From NCBI RefSeq assembly GCF_023913735.1, contig NZ_JAMXBH010000006.1, forward strand, positions 62,001-126,000: DNA of 64,000 bases, read 5' to 3'. The position numbers and the translations under genes were made by a program. Positions 19,953 to 27,742 of the stretch are shown piece by piece (the stretch's first letter is position 1; every line of letters starts with the position of its first letter). Source of the DNA: Pseudarthrobacter raffinosi (GTDB lineage Bacteria; Actinomycetota; Actinomycetes; Actinomycetales; Micrococcaceae). The notes beneath the pieces are model-generated. The model was not told where the DNA came from and searched no databases. It saw only the letters and a list, made by a program, of their open reading frames with translations.

Positions 19953-19994
19953 ATGGAGCCGGTGCCTTCAGGGCGCCGGCTCCATTCCTTTTTT
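19953..19994. terminator. Bidirectional terminator between the opp operon and the SGNH gene
   Basis: A 14-bp stem (19953-19966 with 19972-19985, one G-U pair) with loop TTCAG is followed on the plus strand by a T-rich run to 19994. It separates two convergent genes and can serve both. Confidence 0.85.
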
Positions 19995-20848
19995 CAGTCC
20001 GCTGGGGTGGCTTCGGAAGCTGCCACAGAGGCTGTTCCGTCCAGCGATGGGCCTTCGAGCCCCAGCTGCCTAAGCCTGGATCCAAGCAGCCCGCCCAGCG
20101 ACCTGCGGCCTGCGGCATCCATGTGGACGGCATCTGCCAGGTTCTTCGCGAGGTTGTACTTCGACAGCCAGTCGCCCACGCCCACAAAGGGTATGCCGTT
20201 CCTGGCGGACACCGTGCCCAGCAGCGCGTCCACCTGGGTCCTCCGCCCGCCGCCATAGTTGGCGCCGCGGGCCAGGGTGCCTATCATGGCCATCCTGGCG
20301 CCTGGATAGCGTTCCCGGAGTGCCCCGATCAGGCGGTCGGCGTTGGCCACGATCTGGGCATCGGTGGCGCCGTGCGCGGCGTCGTTGCCGCCGCCCTGGA
20401 TGACGATCAGCGCGGGCGTCCCGTACGGCAGTTTCCAGTCGCCGCGCTGCAAGGCGTCGATGTAGTTGCCCGTCTTGCCGTTGGACGCCACGAATCCCGT
20501 GCCGCCGAGCCCGCAGAAGTGGACCTTGTAACCAACGGCGGCAAGGCCAAGACGTGGCCACCCGTCAGTAGGTTCGGATTGGGAATCGCCTATGAGGAGG
20601 GCAGTGTGCCGCATGTCCGGCACCACCACCTCGTCACGCCCGCTGGCCGGGTTGCGGTACATAGAACCGGCAGGCAGGCTGATCGGATCGCCGCCGCGGG
20701 CCTGGTATGCGCCGGCCGCGGCCGCCTGCGCCGGGGATGGCACGCCGGAGTCCGGTGTTGCTGCTGGGGTCTGTCCGCAGCCGCCCAGGAGCGCGGCTAC
20801 CGCGATTCCAGAGGCGACAAAGCGGGTCAGAGCCGAGGCTTTTCGCAT
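19994..20848 (-). CDS. SGNH/GDSL-type hydrolase lipoprotein
   Basis: A 284-residue exported lipoprotein, lipobox LGGC with Cys24, then a Pro/Ala-rich linker. The SGNH catalytic set is visible: GDSQS with nucleophile Ser89, Gly in FCGLGGTGF, Asn155 in GGGND, and Asp239/His242 in DAVHMD. Such enzymes are secreted esterases, lipases or deacetylases of cell-surface polymers; the substrate is unknown. The ATG at 20848 is chosen because GGAGAA lies just upstream and it gives a clean signal peptide. It is convergent with the opp operon. Confidence 0.85.
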   Translation of the reverse strand: MRKASALTRFVASGIAVAALLGGCGQTPAATPDSGVPSPAQAAAAGAYQARGGDPISLPAGSMYRNPASGRDEVVVPDMRHTALLIGDSQSEPTDGWPRLGLAAVGYKVHFCGLGGTGFVASNGKTGNYIDALQRGDWKLPYGTPALIVIQGGGNDAAHGATDAQIVANADRLIGALRERYPGARMAMIGTLARGANYGGGRRTQVDALLGTVSARNGIPFVGVGDWLSKYNLAKNLADAVHMDAAGRRSLGGLLGSRLRQLGLEGPSLDGTASVAASEATPAD

Positions 20849-20889
20849 CAGGGATTCTCCGGGCTTGCTGTGGCTATCACAGCAATGAT

Positions 20890-20928
20890 GGTGCACCAAG
20901 TCACAAAAATCCAGTGAGCTTGGTCACT
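20890..20928. promoter_or_regulatory. Two CRP/GlxR-like palindromes between the SGNH gene and typA
   Basis: GGTGCACCAAGTCACA (20890-20905) has one good TCACA arm. AGTGAGCTTGGTCACT (20913-20928) has two perfect 5-base arms, AGTGA/TCACT, around 6 bases. Their centres are 23 bases apart, 40-80 bases upstream of the SGNH start codon. Binding is inferred. Confidence 0.3.
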
Positions 20929-21011
20929 CTTTGGGCCGTGGCGCGCCGGAATTTCCCACCGGCCGGACTGGGCCGATCCGAGATTTTTAGGCCAACAATA
21001 GGCTCAGCGTT

Positions 21012-21017
21012 TAGAAT
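21012..21017 (+). promoter_or_regulatory. Candidate -10 element for typA
   Basis: TAGAAT stands about 100 bases upstream of the typA ATG, implying a leader of roughly 95 bases. No good -35 element is seen. Confidence 0.3.
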
Positions 21018-21118
21018 GAGGGAAGGAGCCCTGTGTTATTGGGCTAATCCATCGTGCGTTCCGGTTGGAAATGTCGCGAAACAACAGCTGACTTCACCAC
21101 TGAATCGAGCAATCACGC

Positions 21119-23047
21119 ATGTCTGAAACCACCACCAACACCGCGGTAGCCACTGCATCACGCAGTGACCTCCGCAACGTCGCGATCGTGGCCCACGTTG
21201 ACCACGGCAAGACCACTCTGGTCGACGCCATGCTCAAGCAGACCAACTCCTTTGCCGAACACAACCACCTCGAAGACCGCGTCATGGACTCCGGTGACCT
21301 GGAACGCGAAAAGGGCATCACCATCCTGGCCAAAAACACCACCGTGGCCTACAACGGACCGTCCTCCAACGGTGAAACCATCACCATCAACGTCATCGAC
21401 ACCCCCGGCCACGCCGACTTCGGCGGCGAAGTAGAGCGCGGCCTGTCCATGGTGGACGGCGTTGTACTCCTCGTGGACGCTTCCGAGGGCCCGCTGCCCC
21501 AGACCCGCTTTGTGCTGCGCAAGGCCCTGGCCGCGCACCTGCCGGTGATCCTCCTCGTCAACAAGACCGACCGCCCCGACGCCCGCATCGAGGAAGTTGT
21601 CCACGAGTCGATGGACCTCCTCCTGGGCCTCGCCTCGGACCTCGCCGACGAAGTTCCGGACCTGGACCTGGACAAGATCCTTGAAGTGCCGGTCGTCTAT
21701 GCAGCAGCGAAGGTAGGCCGCGCCTCCCTGGACCAGCCCGCCGACGGCTCCGCTCCGGACAATGAGGACCTTGAGCCGCTGTTCAAGACCATCATCGAGC
21801 ACATCCCGGCTCCGACGTACAACCCGAACGGCGTGCTCCAGGCACACGTCACCAACCTGGACGCCTCCCCGTTCCTGGGCCGTCTTGCCCTGCTGCGCAT
21901 CTACAACGGCACCCTGCGCAAGGGCCAGACCGTTGCCTGGGCCCGCGCCAACGGCGAGCTCAAGAACGTCAAGATCACCGAACTGCTGGCCACCAAGGCA
22001 CTGGACCGTGTTCCCACCGAGTCTGCAGGTCCGGGCGAAATCGTCGCCGTCGCCGGCATCGAGGAAATCACCATTGGTGAGACCCTGACCGATGTCGACA
22101 ACCCGCAGCCGCTGCCCCTGATCACCGTGGACGATCCCGCGATCTCCATGACCATCGGTATCAACACCTCGCCGCTGGCCGGCAGGGTCAAGGGCGCCAA
22201 GGTCACGGCCCGCCAGGTGAAAGACCGCCTGGACAAGGAACTGATCGGTAACGTCTCCATCAAGGTTCTCCCCACCGAGCGTCCCGACGCCTGGGAAGTC
22301 CAGGGCCGTGGCGAGCTCGCGCTGGCCATCCTGGTCGAGCAGATGCGCCGTGAAGGCTTCGAACTGACTGTCGGCAAGCCGCAGGTTGTCACCCGGACCG
22401 TGGACGGCAAGATCCACGAGCCGATGGAACACATGACCATCGACGTGCCGGAAGAGTACCTCGGCGCCGTCACCCAGCTGATGGCCGCCCGCAAGGGCCG
22501 CATGACCAACATGGCCAACCACGGCACCGGCTGGTGCCGCATGGAGTTCATCGTTCCGGCCCGTGGCCTGATCGGGTTCCGCACCAAGTTCCTCACGGAC
22601 ACCCGCGGCGCCGGTATCGCAGCCTCCATCTCCGAGGGCTACGAGCCCTGGGCCGGCCCGATCGAGTACCGCACCAACGGTTCGATGGTGGCCGACCGCG
22701 CCGGCGTTGTGACGCCGTTCGCCATGATCAACCTGCAGGAACGTGGCTCCTTCTTCGTTCGTCCCACCTCCGAGGTTTACGAAGGCCAGATCGTCGGCGA
22801 GAACTCCCGCGCCGACGACATGGACGTCAACATCACCAAGGAAAAGAAGCTCACCAACATGCGTGCCGCTTCCTCGGACACCTTCGAGAACCTGACGCCC
22901 CCGCGCGACCTGACCCTCGAAGAGTCCCTCGAATTCGCCCGCGAAGACGAGTGCGTCGAGGTCACCCCGGAGTCCATCCGCATCCGGAAGCTCATCCTGG
23001 ACGTCAACCAGCGCGCCAAGTCCACCCGGGCACGCGCCAAGGCCTAG
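21119..23047 (+). CDS. typA: Ribosome-associated GTPase TypA/BipA
   Basis: A 642-residue translational GTPase. G1 is AHVDHGKTT (25-33), G3 is DTPGHADFGGEVERG, and G4 is NKTDRPDAR. Domains II, III and V follow, with the BipA-specific C-terminal half (GTGWCRMEFIVPARGLIGFRTKF). TypA acts in ribosome assembly and stress adaptation, especially in cold. Length and motifs are normal. Codon use is strongly biased to C-ending codons, as for a highly expressed gene. It is followed by its own hairpin terminator. Confidence 0.97.
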   Translation: MSETTTNTAVATASRSDLRNVAIVAHVDHGKTTLVDAMLKQTNSFAEHNHLEDRVMDSGDLEREKGITILAKNTTVAYNGPSSNGETITINVIDTPGHADFGGEVERGLSMVDGVVLLVDASEGPLPQTRFVLRKALAAHLPVILLVNKTDRPDARIEEVVHESMDLLLGLASDLADEVPDLDLDKILEVPVVYAAAKVGRASLDQPADGSAPDNEDLEPLFKTIIEHIPAPTYNPNGVLQAHVTNLDASPFLGRLALLRIYNGTLRKGQTVAWARANGELKNVKITELLATKALDRVPTESAGPGEIVAVAGIEEITIGETLTDVDNPQPLPLITVDDPAISMTIGINTSPLAGRVKGAKVTARQVKDRLDKELIGNVSIKVLPTERPDAWEVQGRGELALAILVEQMRREGFELTVGKPQVVTRTVDGKIHEPMEHMTIDVPEEYLGAVTQLMAARKGRMTNMANHGTGWCRMEFIVPARGLIGFRTKFLTDTRGAGIAASISEGYEPWAGPIEYRTNGSMVADRAGVVTPFAMINLQERGSFFVRPTSEVYEGQIVGENSRADDMDVNITKEKKLTNMRAASSDTFENLTPPRDLTLEESLEFAREDECVEVTPESIRIRKLILDVNQRAKSTRARAKA

Positions 23048-23066
23048 TCCCAAATAGCACGTCACT

Positions 23067-23120
23067 GAAGCTGCCGGTACGGCAGGCGGGAATCCCGCCG
23101 TCGTGCCGGCGGCTTCCTTT
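23067..23120. terminator. Terminator between typA and the convergent small gene
   Basis: A long imperfect stem (about 24 bp, 23067-23091 with 23093-23116; two wobble positions and one bulge) is followed by CTTTG. It starts 20 bases after the typA stop and lies just beyond the stop of the minus-strand gene. Confidence 0.75.
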
Positions 23121-23134
23121 GTGTCAGGAAAGCG

Positions 23135-23380
23135 TCAGTTGCGGACGCGAGCGGGGCGCCGCTCCGGCGCCGGCGGCACTTCCTTGGCAGCCACCACCAG
23201 GTCCAAGGGGATCACGACGTCGGCCTTCCGTGTGCGGACTGTGCAGCCGCCGTCGTCAGTGGCCACCAGATGCCCCAGGGCGTCCGTCAGGCCGCCGTCG
23301 ATCCGGTAGCGGACTACAACCCGTGTTCCGGGCGGGGCGGTGGCCAGAAATTCTCGGGGCGTAGGCTGGGCGGGACTCAC
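23135..23380 (-). CDS. Small conserved protein, SH3-like beta-barrel
   Basis: An 81-residue protein. It resembles the short SH3-like domain found in actinobacterial proteins of the Rv0428c type: FLATAPPGTRVVVRYRI, then ALGHLVATDDGGCTVRTRKADVVIPLDLVVAAKEVP. The latter pattern of conserved small beta strands fits a free-standing barrel. Function unknown. It lies between typA and ferredoxin and is transcribed against both. The identification is by pattern only. Confidence 0.65.
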   Translation of the reverse strand: MSPAQPTPREFLATAPPGTRVVVRYRIDGGLTDALGHLVATDDGGCTVRTRKADVVIPLDLVVAAKEVPPAPERRPARVRN

Positions 23381-23514
23381 CAGTTCATACTAAGGCGGCC
23401 GGCTAGGTTCGCGTGGACGGGCTGGGAGATAATAGGCTCAGAAGTCAATAGTCCGGCCGGTGCCGGATTCAAGTGCCGGCCACTGCCGGGAAATATCGTG
23501 GAGAGGCAAGGGAC

Positions 23515-23841
23515 GTGACGTACGTAATCGCGCAGCCGTGTGTAGATGTCAAGGACAAGGCATGTATCGAGGAATGCCCCGTTGACTGCATCTATGAGGG
23601 TGAGCGTTCCTTGTACATCCACCCCGATGAGTGTGTCGACTGTGGTGCCTGCGAGCCGGTATGCCCGGTGGAAGCCATCTACTACGAGGATGACACCCCC
23701 GAAGAGTGGGCTGACTACTACAAGGCCAACGTCGAATTCTTCGATGACCTTGGCTCGCCCGGTGGCGCCGCCAAGGTGGGCAACACGGGCAAGGATCACC
23801 CGATGATCGCCGCCCTGCCGCTGCAGAACCAAGACCACTGA
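23515..23841 (+). CDS. fdxA: Seven-iron ferredoxin FdxA
   Basis: A 108-residue ferredoxin with [3Fe-4S] and [4Fe-4S] clusters. Cysteines fall at 9, 17, 21, 25, 40, 43, 46 and 50. By the known pattern of seven-iron ferredoxins, 9/17/50 hold the 3Fe cluster, 21/40/43/46 the 4Fe cluster, and Cys25 is free. The acidic C-terminal tail (YYEDDTPEEWADYY) is typical. GTG at 23515 with GAGAGG 9-14 bases before it is preferred over an upstream ATG (23473) that would add 14 non-family residues. dapC follows after 13 bases; a fdx-aminotransferase pair is also known in mycobacteria. Confidence 0.96.
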   Translation: MTYVIAQPCVDVKDKACIEECPVDCIYEGERSLYIHPDECVDCGACEPVCPVEAIYYEDDTPEEWADYYKANVEFFDDLGSPGGAAKVGNTGKDHPMIAALPLQNQDH

Positions 23842-23854
23842 GCCGGGCATCGCG

Positions 23855-25003
23855 TTGACCGCTGCCGTGAACAGCTTTGGCCTGAGCCTTCCCGACTACC
23901 CGTGGGAGGCCATGGCACCGTACCTGGCCAAAGCCTCTGAGCACCCCGGCGGGGCCGTGAACCTGTCGATCGGCACGCCAGTCGACCCCACTCCCGCTGT
24001 GATCCAGGATGCCCTCAGGGCCGCCGCGGACGCCCCGGGATACCCCACGGTCCACGGCACCGTTCCGTTGCGGGAAGCCATTGCGGCGTGGTTCGAGCGG
24101 CGCCGCGGCGTCCCCGGCCTGGACCCTAAGAACATTATGCCCACCGTCGGCTCCAAGGAGCTGGTGGCGTGGCTGCCGCTCCTGCTCGGGCTGAAGCCGG
24201 GCGACGTCGTCGTCCGCCCCAAGGTTGCCTACCCCACCTATGACATCGGGGCTACTTTCGCTGGCGTCACCTCCGTCGCTACCGACCACCTCGACGAGTT
24301 GGACCATGCCACCCGCGCACGCGTGCGGCTGATCTGGGTAAACTCCCCGGGCAACCCCACCGGAAGCGTCAGGGATGTTGAGTCCCTTAAAGCGCTTGTG
24401 GCGCAGGCCCGCGAACTGGGCGCCGTGGTGGCCTCGGACGAGTGCTACGCCGAACTCGGGTGGGGCGCGTGGGACACACAGCGCGGCGGCGAGCCCGTGC
24501 CCAGCATCCTGGATCCGCGCGTTTCCGGCGGGTCCCACGAGAGCCTTCTGGCCGTGTACTCGCTGAGCAAGCAGTCCAACGTGGCAGGTTACCGCGCAGC
24601 GTTTGTGGCCGGTGACCCGGCCATCATGGCCAACCTCGTCAACAGCCGCAAGCATGCCGGCATGATCGTCCCCTACCCGGTGCAGGAAGCAATGCGGGTT
24701 GCGTTGGGCGAGGACACCCACGTCCAGGCCCAGAAGGACCTCTACCGCGGACGCCGGGAGCGCCTGGTGCTGGCTTTGCAGGGCTTCGGGCTGGAGATCA
24801 AGGATTCCGACGCCGGACTGTACCTTTGGTCCACCGCGGGAGAGAGCACCTGGGACACCGTGGCCCGGCTTGCTGAGCGAGGCATCGTGGTGGGGCCAGG
24901 CGTCTTTTACGGCGAAGCCGGCAACGGGTTTGTGCGTGTCGCATTGACGGGCACTGATGAACGGATTGACGCCGCAGTGGCCAGACTGGCCACGGCGCCG
25001 TAA
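23855..25003 (+). CDS. dapC: Succinyldiaminopimelate transaminase
   Basis: A 382-residue fold-type I aminotransferase of the actinobacterial DapC type. The Schiff-base lysine is Lys239 in YSLSKQSNVAGYR; SPGNPTG and DECYAELGW are present. It would transaminate N-succinyl-2-amino-6-oxopimelate with glutamate, between DapD and DapE, both encoded 5-7 kb away. Start is TTG at 23855; a GTG at 23867 is an alternative. It is coupled to fdxA by a 13-base gap. Assignment to DapC rather than a general aminotransferase rests on sequence style and neighbourhood. Confidence 0.85.
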   Translation: MTAAVNSFGLSLPDYPWEAMAPYLAKASEHPGGAVNLSIGTPVDPTPAVIQDALRAAADAPGYPTVHGTVPLREAIAAWFERRRGVPGLDPKNIMPTVGSKELVAWLPLLLGLKPGDVVVRPKVAYPTYDIGATFAGVTSVATDHLDELDHATRARVRLIWVNSPGNPTGSVRDVESLKALVAQARELGAVVASDECYAELGWGAWDTQRGGEPVPSILDPRVSGGSHESLLAVYSLSKQSNVAGYRAAFVAGDPAIMANLVNSRKHAGMIVPYPVQEAMRVALGEDTHVQAQKDLYRGRRERLVLALQGFGLEIKDSDAGLYLWSTAGESTWDTVARLAERGIVVGPGVFYGEAGNGFVRVALTGTDERIDAAVARLATAP

Positions 25004-25009
25004 CAATCA

Positions 25010-25025
25010 TGTGACTCGCACCACA
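25010..25025. promoter_or_regulatory. CRP/GlxR-like site upstream of citrate synthase
   Basis: TGTGACTCGCACCACA matches TGTGA-N6-TCACA at nine of ten arm positions. It lies about 210 bases before the gltA ATG and 6 bases after the dapC stop. In Corynebacterium glutamicum the cAMP-dependent regulator GlxR controls gltA through such sites. Use of this copy is inferred. Confidence 0.4.
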
Positions 25026-25232
25026 AAGGCGGCATTTTACGGGGGTTTCGCACGCCTCCGATTAGTGACACCCGCAAACGGGCGGTACTTTTTAAGTGAC
25101 TATCAATGGTGGCTTTCTACAAGAAGGCAGCCCGGGTGTTGGATTCCTGGATGAACAGGGTCACTGCCACGGCTCACCGGATGTTGGATCAAGCTTTCGA
25201 CAGAGGCCCACGCGCCTCATGAAGGGGACTCC

Positions 25233-26516
25233 ATGACTGAGACCAACAGCGCAACCCTGCACCATGCAGGAGGCGAGCTCAAGCTCCCGCGCATCCAGGT
25301 TGTTGAAGGAAACGAAGGCTACGACGTTTCCAAGCTGCTCAAGCAGACGGGCGCAGTCACCTTTGACCCCGGCTTCATGAACACCGCAGCAACCACGTCC
25401 GCAATTACCTACATCGACGGCGATGCCGGCATCCTGCGTTACCGCGGGTACCCCATCGAACAGCTGGCGCAGCACTCCAGCTTCCTTGAGGTGTCCTACC
25501 TGCTGATCTACGGCAACCTGCCGACACCCACGGAACTGGAAGCCTTCGACCAGCGTATCCGTCACCACACGCTGCTGCACGAAGAGCTCAAGGGCTTCTT
25601 CAGCGGTTTCCCGCGTGATGCCCACCCGATGCCTGTGCTCTCTTCGGCCGTGTCGGCGCTGTCCACGTTCTACCAGGACTCGCTGGATCCGTTCAACGCT
25701 GAGCAGGTAGAAGTCTCCACGTACCGGCTGCTGGCCAAGATGCCGGTCATCGCCGCCTACGCCCTGAAGAAGAGCATCGGCCAGCCCATGCTGTACCCCG
25801 ACAACTCCCACAACCTCGTGGAGAACTTCCTCCGCCTCAGCTTCGGCCTGCCGGCCGAGCAGTACGAAGTGGACCCGGTCATCGCCAAGGCGCTGGACCT
25901 TCTCCTCATCCTGCACGCTGACCACGAGCAGAACTGTTCCACCTCCACCGTGCGCCTGGTGGGCTCCTCCAACGCCAACCTCTTCGCCTCGGTGTCAGCC
26001 GGCATCAACGCCCTCTTCGGTCCCGCCCACGGCGGCGCCAACGAGGCAGTGCTGAAGATGCTCCGCCAGATCCAGGCCGACGGCACCAAGCCCGAGGACT
26101 ACATGGAGAAGGTCAAGAACAAGGAAGACGGCGTCCGCCTCATGGGCTTCGGACACCGCGTCTACAAGAACTACGATCCGCGTGCCAAGATCGTCAAGGC
26201 CACGGCCCACGAAATCCTCACCAAGCTCGGCGGCAACGACGAACTGCTCGAGATCGCCATGCGCCTCGAAGAGAAGGCGCTGAACGACGACTACTTCATC
26301 CAGCGCAAGCTCTACCCGAACGTGGACTTCTACACCGGCCTGATCTACAAGGCCATGGGCTTCCCGGAGAAGATGTTCACCGTACTGTTCGCAATCGGCC
26401 GCCTGCCGGGCTGGATCGCCCAATGGCGTGAAATGATCAGCGACCCGAACACCAAGATCGGCCGCCCGCGCCAGCTGTACATCGGCGAACCCGAGCGCGA
26501 CTACCCGGTCCGCTAA
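25233..26516 (+). CDS. gltA: Citrate synthase
   Basis: A 427-residue hexameric-type (type II) citrate synthase, condensing acetyl-CoA and oxaloacetate. Catalytic residues are His266 (GPAHGGANE), His308 (GFGHRVYKNYDPR) and Asp365 (NVDFYTG). The N-terminal all-beta domain typical of the Gram-negative/actinobacterial type is present (GYDVSKLLKQTGAVTFDPGF region). GAAGGGGA lies about 5-12 bases before the ATG. The 229-base upstream gap holds a CRP/GlxR-like site and probably a long leader. A 22-bp stem terminator follows. Confidence 0.97.
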   Translation: MTETNSATLHHAGGELKLPRIQVVEGNEGYDVSKLLKQTGAVTFDPGFMNTAATTSAITYIDGDAGILRYRGYPIEQLAQHSSFLEVSYLLIYGNLPTPTELEAFDQRIRHHTLLHEELKGFFSGFPRDAHPMPVLSSAVSALSTFYQDSLDPFNAEQVEVSTYRLLAKMPVIAAYALKKSIGQPMLYPDNSHNLVENFLRLSFGLPAEQYEVDPVIAKALDLLLILHADHEQNCSTSTVRLVGSSNANLFASVSAGINALFGPAHGGANEAVLKMLRQIQADGTKPEDYMEKVKNKEDGVRLMGFGHRVYKNYDPRAKIVKATAHEILTKLGGNDELLEIAMRLEEKALNDDYFIQRKLYPNVDFYTGLIYKAMGFPEKMFTVLFAIGRLPGWIAQWREMISDPNTKIGRPRQLYIGEPERDYPVR

Positions 26517-26534
26517 GCCGGCCCTGACTAAATA

Positions 26535-26583
26535 ACGACGGCGGCCGGTCACCTTCTTCGCGAAGGTGGCCGGCCGCCGTCGT
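26535..26583 (+). terminator. Terminator of gltA
   Basis: A 22-bp stem (26535-26556 with 26562-26583, one G-U pair) with loop TTCGC, beginning 19 bases after the gltA stop. One of the strongest hairpins in the window. It may also stop galE transcription from the other side. Confidence 0.85.
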
Positions 26584-26589
26584 ACTCTC

Positions 26590-26663
26590 ATCGATTGCTC
26601 CGTAAACGCCGTTTTGAGCGTCCTAAAGGGCCGTTACGGAGCGATCGATGGGGAGCAACCGAT
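26590..26663. repeat. REP-like imperfect palindrome between gltA and galE
   Basis: Arms 26590-26605 and 26634-26649 are inverse complements at 15 of 16 positions (core TTGCTCCGTAA / TTACGGAGC), with 28 bases between. A partial third copy of the arm (10 of 11 bases) follows at 26653-26663 in the right-arm orientation. It is distinct from the adjoining gltA terminator and ends 2 bases from the galE stop. This looks like a REP-type or miniature mobile element, but no second copy exists in this window. Confidence 0.5.
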
Positions 26664-26664
26664 G

Positions 26665-27678
26665 CTAGGAGGTGTAACCCAGGGGGTTGTTCTTCTGCCA
26701 GCGCCAGTGGTCCTCGCACATCTGGTCCACGGTCTTCGTGGTGGACCAGCTCAGGTCGGCCAGGGCGGAGGTGGCGTCGGCCCAGAAGGCCGGGAGGTCG
26801 CCCGCGCGGCGTCCGGTGATCTCGTAGGGGATGGGCTGGCCCACGGCCTTCTCGAAGGATCGCAGGACCTCCAGCACGGAGGAGCCCTTCCCGGAGCCAA
26901 GGTTCCAGCGGTAGACGCCTGAGCGGTCCGCCACGTGGTTGAGGGCTGCCACGTGGCCTTCGGCGAGGTCGACGACGTGGATGTAGTCCCGCAGGCAGGT
27001 GCCGTCAGGGGTGTCGTAGTCCCCGCCGAACACCATGAGCTTGTCGCGGCGTCCCACGGCCACCTGGGCGATGAAGGGCACCAGGTTGTTGGGGATGCCC
27101 TGCGGGTCCTCGCCGATGCGGCCGGACGGGTGTGCGCCCACCGGGTTGAAGTAGCGCAGCAGGGCAATGTGCCAACGCGTGTCAGCGGCGCCCAGATCGG
27201 CGAGGATGTCCTCGATCTGTTCCTTGGTGCGGCCGTAGGGGTTGTTGGCGCCAATCTCCATCTTTTCCACGTAGGGGATGGGATTGTGCTCGCCGTACAC
27301 TGTGGCGGAGGAGCTGAAGACGATGGAGCGGACGTCGTGGCGGTCCATCACCCGGATCAGGTTCAGCGTGCCCACAAGGTTGTTGTAGTAGTACTTGAGC
27401 GGTTCGCGGACCGACTCACCAACCGCCTTGAGCCCGGCAAAGTGGATCACGGCGTCGATCGTGTGGGCGGCAAAGACGCCTTCCACTGCGGCTTCGTCCA
27501 CCAGGTCCACCTTGTGGAATTCGGCGGTCTTGCCGCTGAGTTCGGCAACCCGGCGCAGTGACTCCTCGCTGGAGTTCACCAGGTTATCGATCACCACCAC
27601 ATCGTGGCCGGCTTCCTGCAGGGACAAGACTGTGTGCGAACCGATGTACCCGGTGCCACCTGTGACCAGAATTTTCAT
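26665..27678 (-). CDS. galE: UDP-glucose 4-epimerase
   Basis: A 337-residue extended SDR epimerase interconverting UDP-glucose and UDP-galactose. NAD-binding GGTGYIG (7-13), catalytic Ser124 (SSSATVYG) and Tyr148/Lys152 (NNPYGRTK) are all seen. The C-terminal substrate region (LRDYIHVVDLAEGHVAAL) is typical. TAGCGT lies exactly 6 bases before the ATG. It is divergent from a TetR regulator, which could control it. No other Leloir-pathway gene is nearby, which suggests a role in surface polysaccharide supply. Confidence 0.96.
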   Translation of the reverse strand: MKILVTGGTGYIGSHTVLSLQEAGHDVVVIDNLVNSSEESLRRVAELSGKTAEFHKVDLVDEAAVEGVFAAHTIDAVIHFAGLKAVGESVREPLKYYYNNLVGTLNLIRVMDRHDVRSIVFSSSATVYGEHNPIPYVEKMEIGANNPYGRTKEQIEDILADLGAADTRWHIALLRYFNPVGAHPSGRIGEDPQGIPNNLVPFIAQVAVGRRDKLMVFGGDYDTPDGTCLRDYIHVVDLAEGHVAALNHVADRSGVYRWNLGSGKGSSVLEVLRSFEKAVGQPIPYEITGRRAGDLPAFWADATSALADLSWSTTKTVDQMCEDHWRWQKNNPLGYTS

Positions 27679-27690
27679 GCCTCCACGCTA
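27679..27690 (-). promoter_or_regulatory. Leaderless -10 element of galE
   Basis: On the reverse strand TAGCGT (27690-27685) is followed by 6 bases (GGAGGC) and the ATG. Confidence 0.4.
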
Positions 27691-27717
27691 TCCCAATTCC
27701 GCGGATGCGTGGATTTA

Positions 27718-27731
27718 AGCACGGGTGTGCT
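27718..27731. promoter_or_regulatory. Candidate TetR operator between galE and the TetR gene
   Basis: AGCAC-GGGT-GTGCT is a perfect 5-bp palindrome flanked by T/A-rich bases (TTTA and AAAT) that extend the symmetry roughly. It lies 11 bases before the TetR GTG, touching the AT-rich -10 region, and 40 bases before galE. Position fits autoregulation. Confidence 0.4.
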
Positions 27732-27742
27732 AAATAATAGGA

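Noticed and set aside
21158..23065. A 635-codon open frame on the minus strand across typA
   Set aside because: It is the mirror of a GC-rich, strongly biased gene; the plus strand carries complete TypA motifs and the antisense product resembles nothing.
23549..25006. A 485-codon minus-strand frame opposite fdxA and dapC
   Set aside because: Shadow of the C-rich third codon positions of two clear genes.
25004..25232. Possible tRNA or small RNA before gltA
   Set aside because: No T-loop consensus or cloverleaf found; the gap is better read as a promoter and leader.
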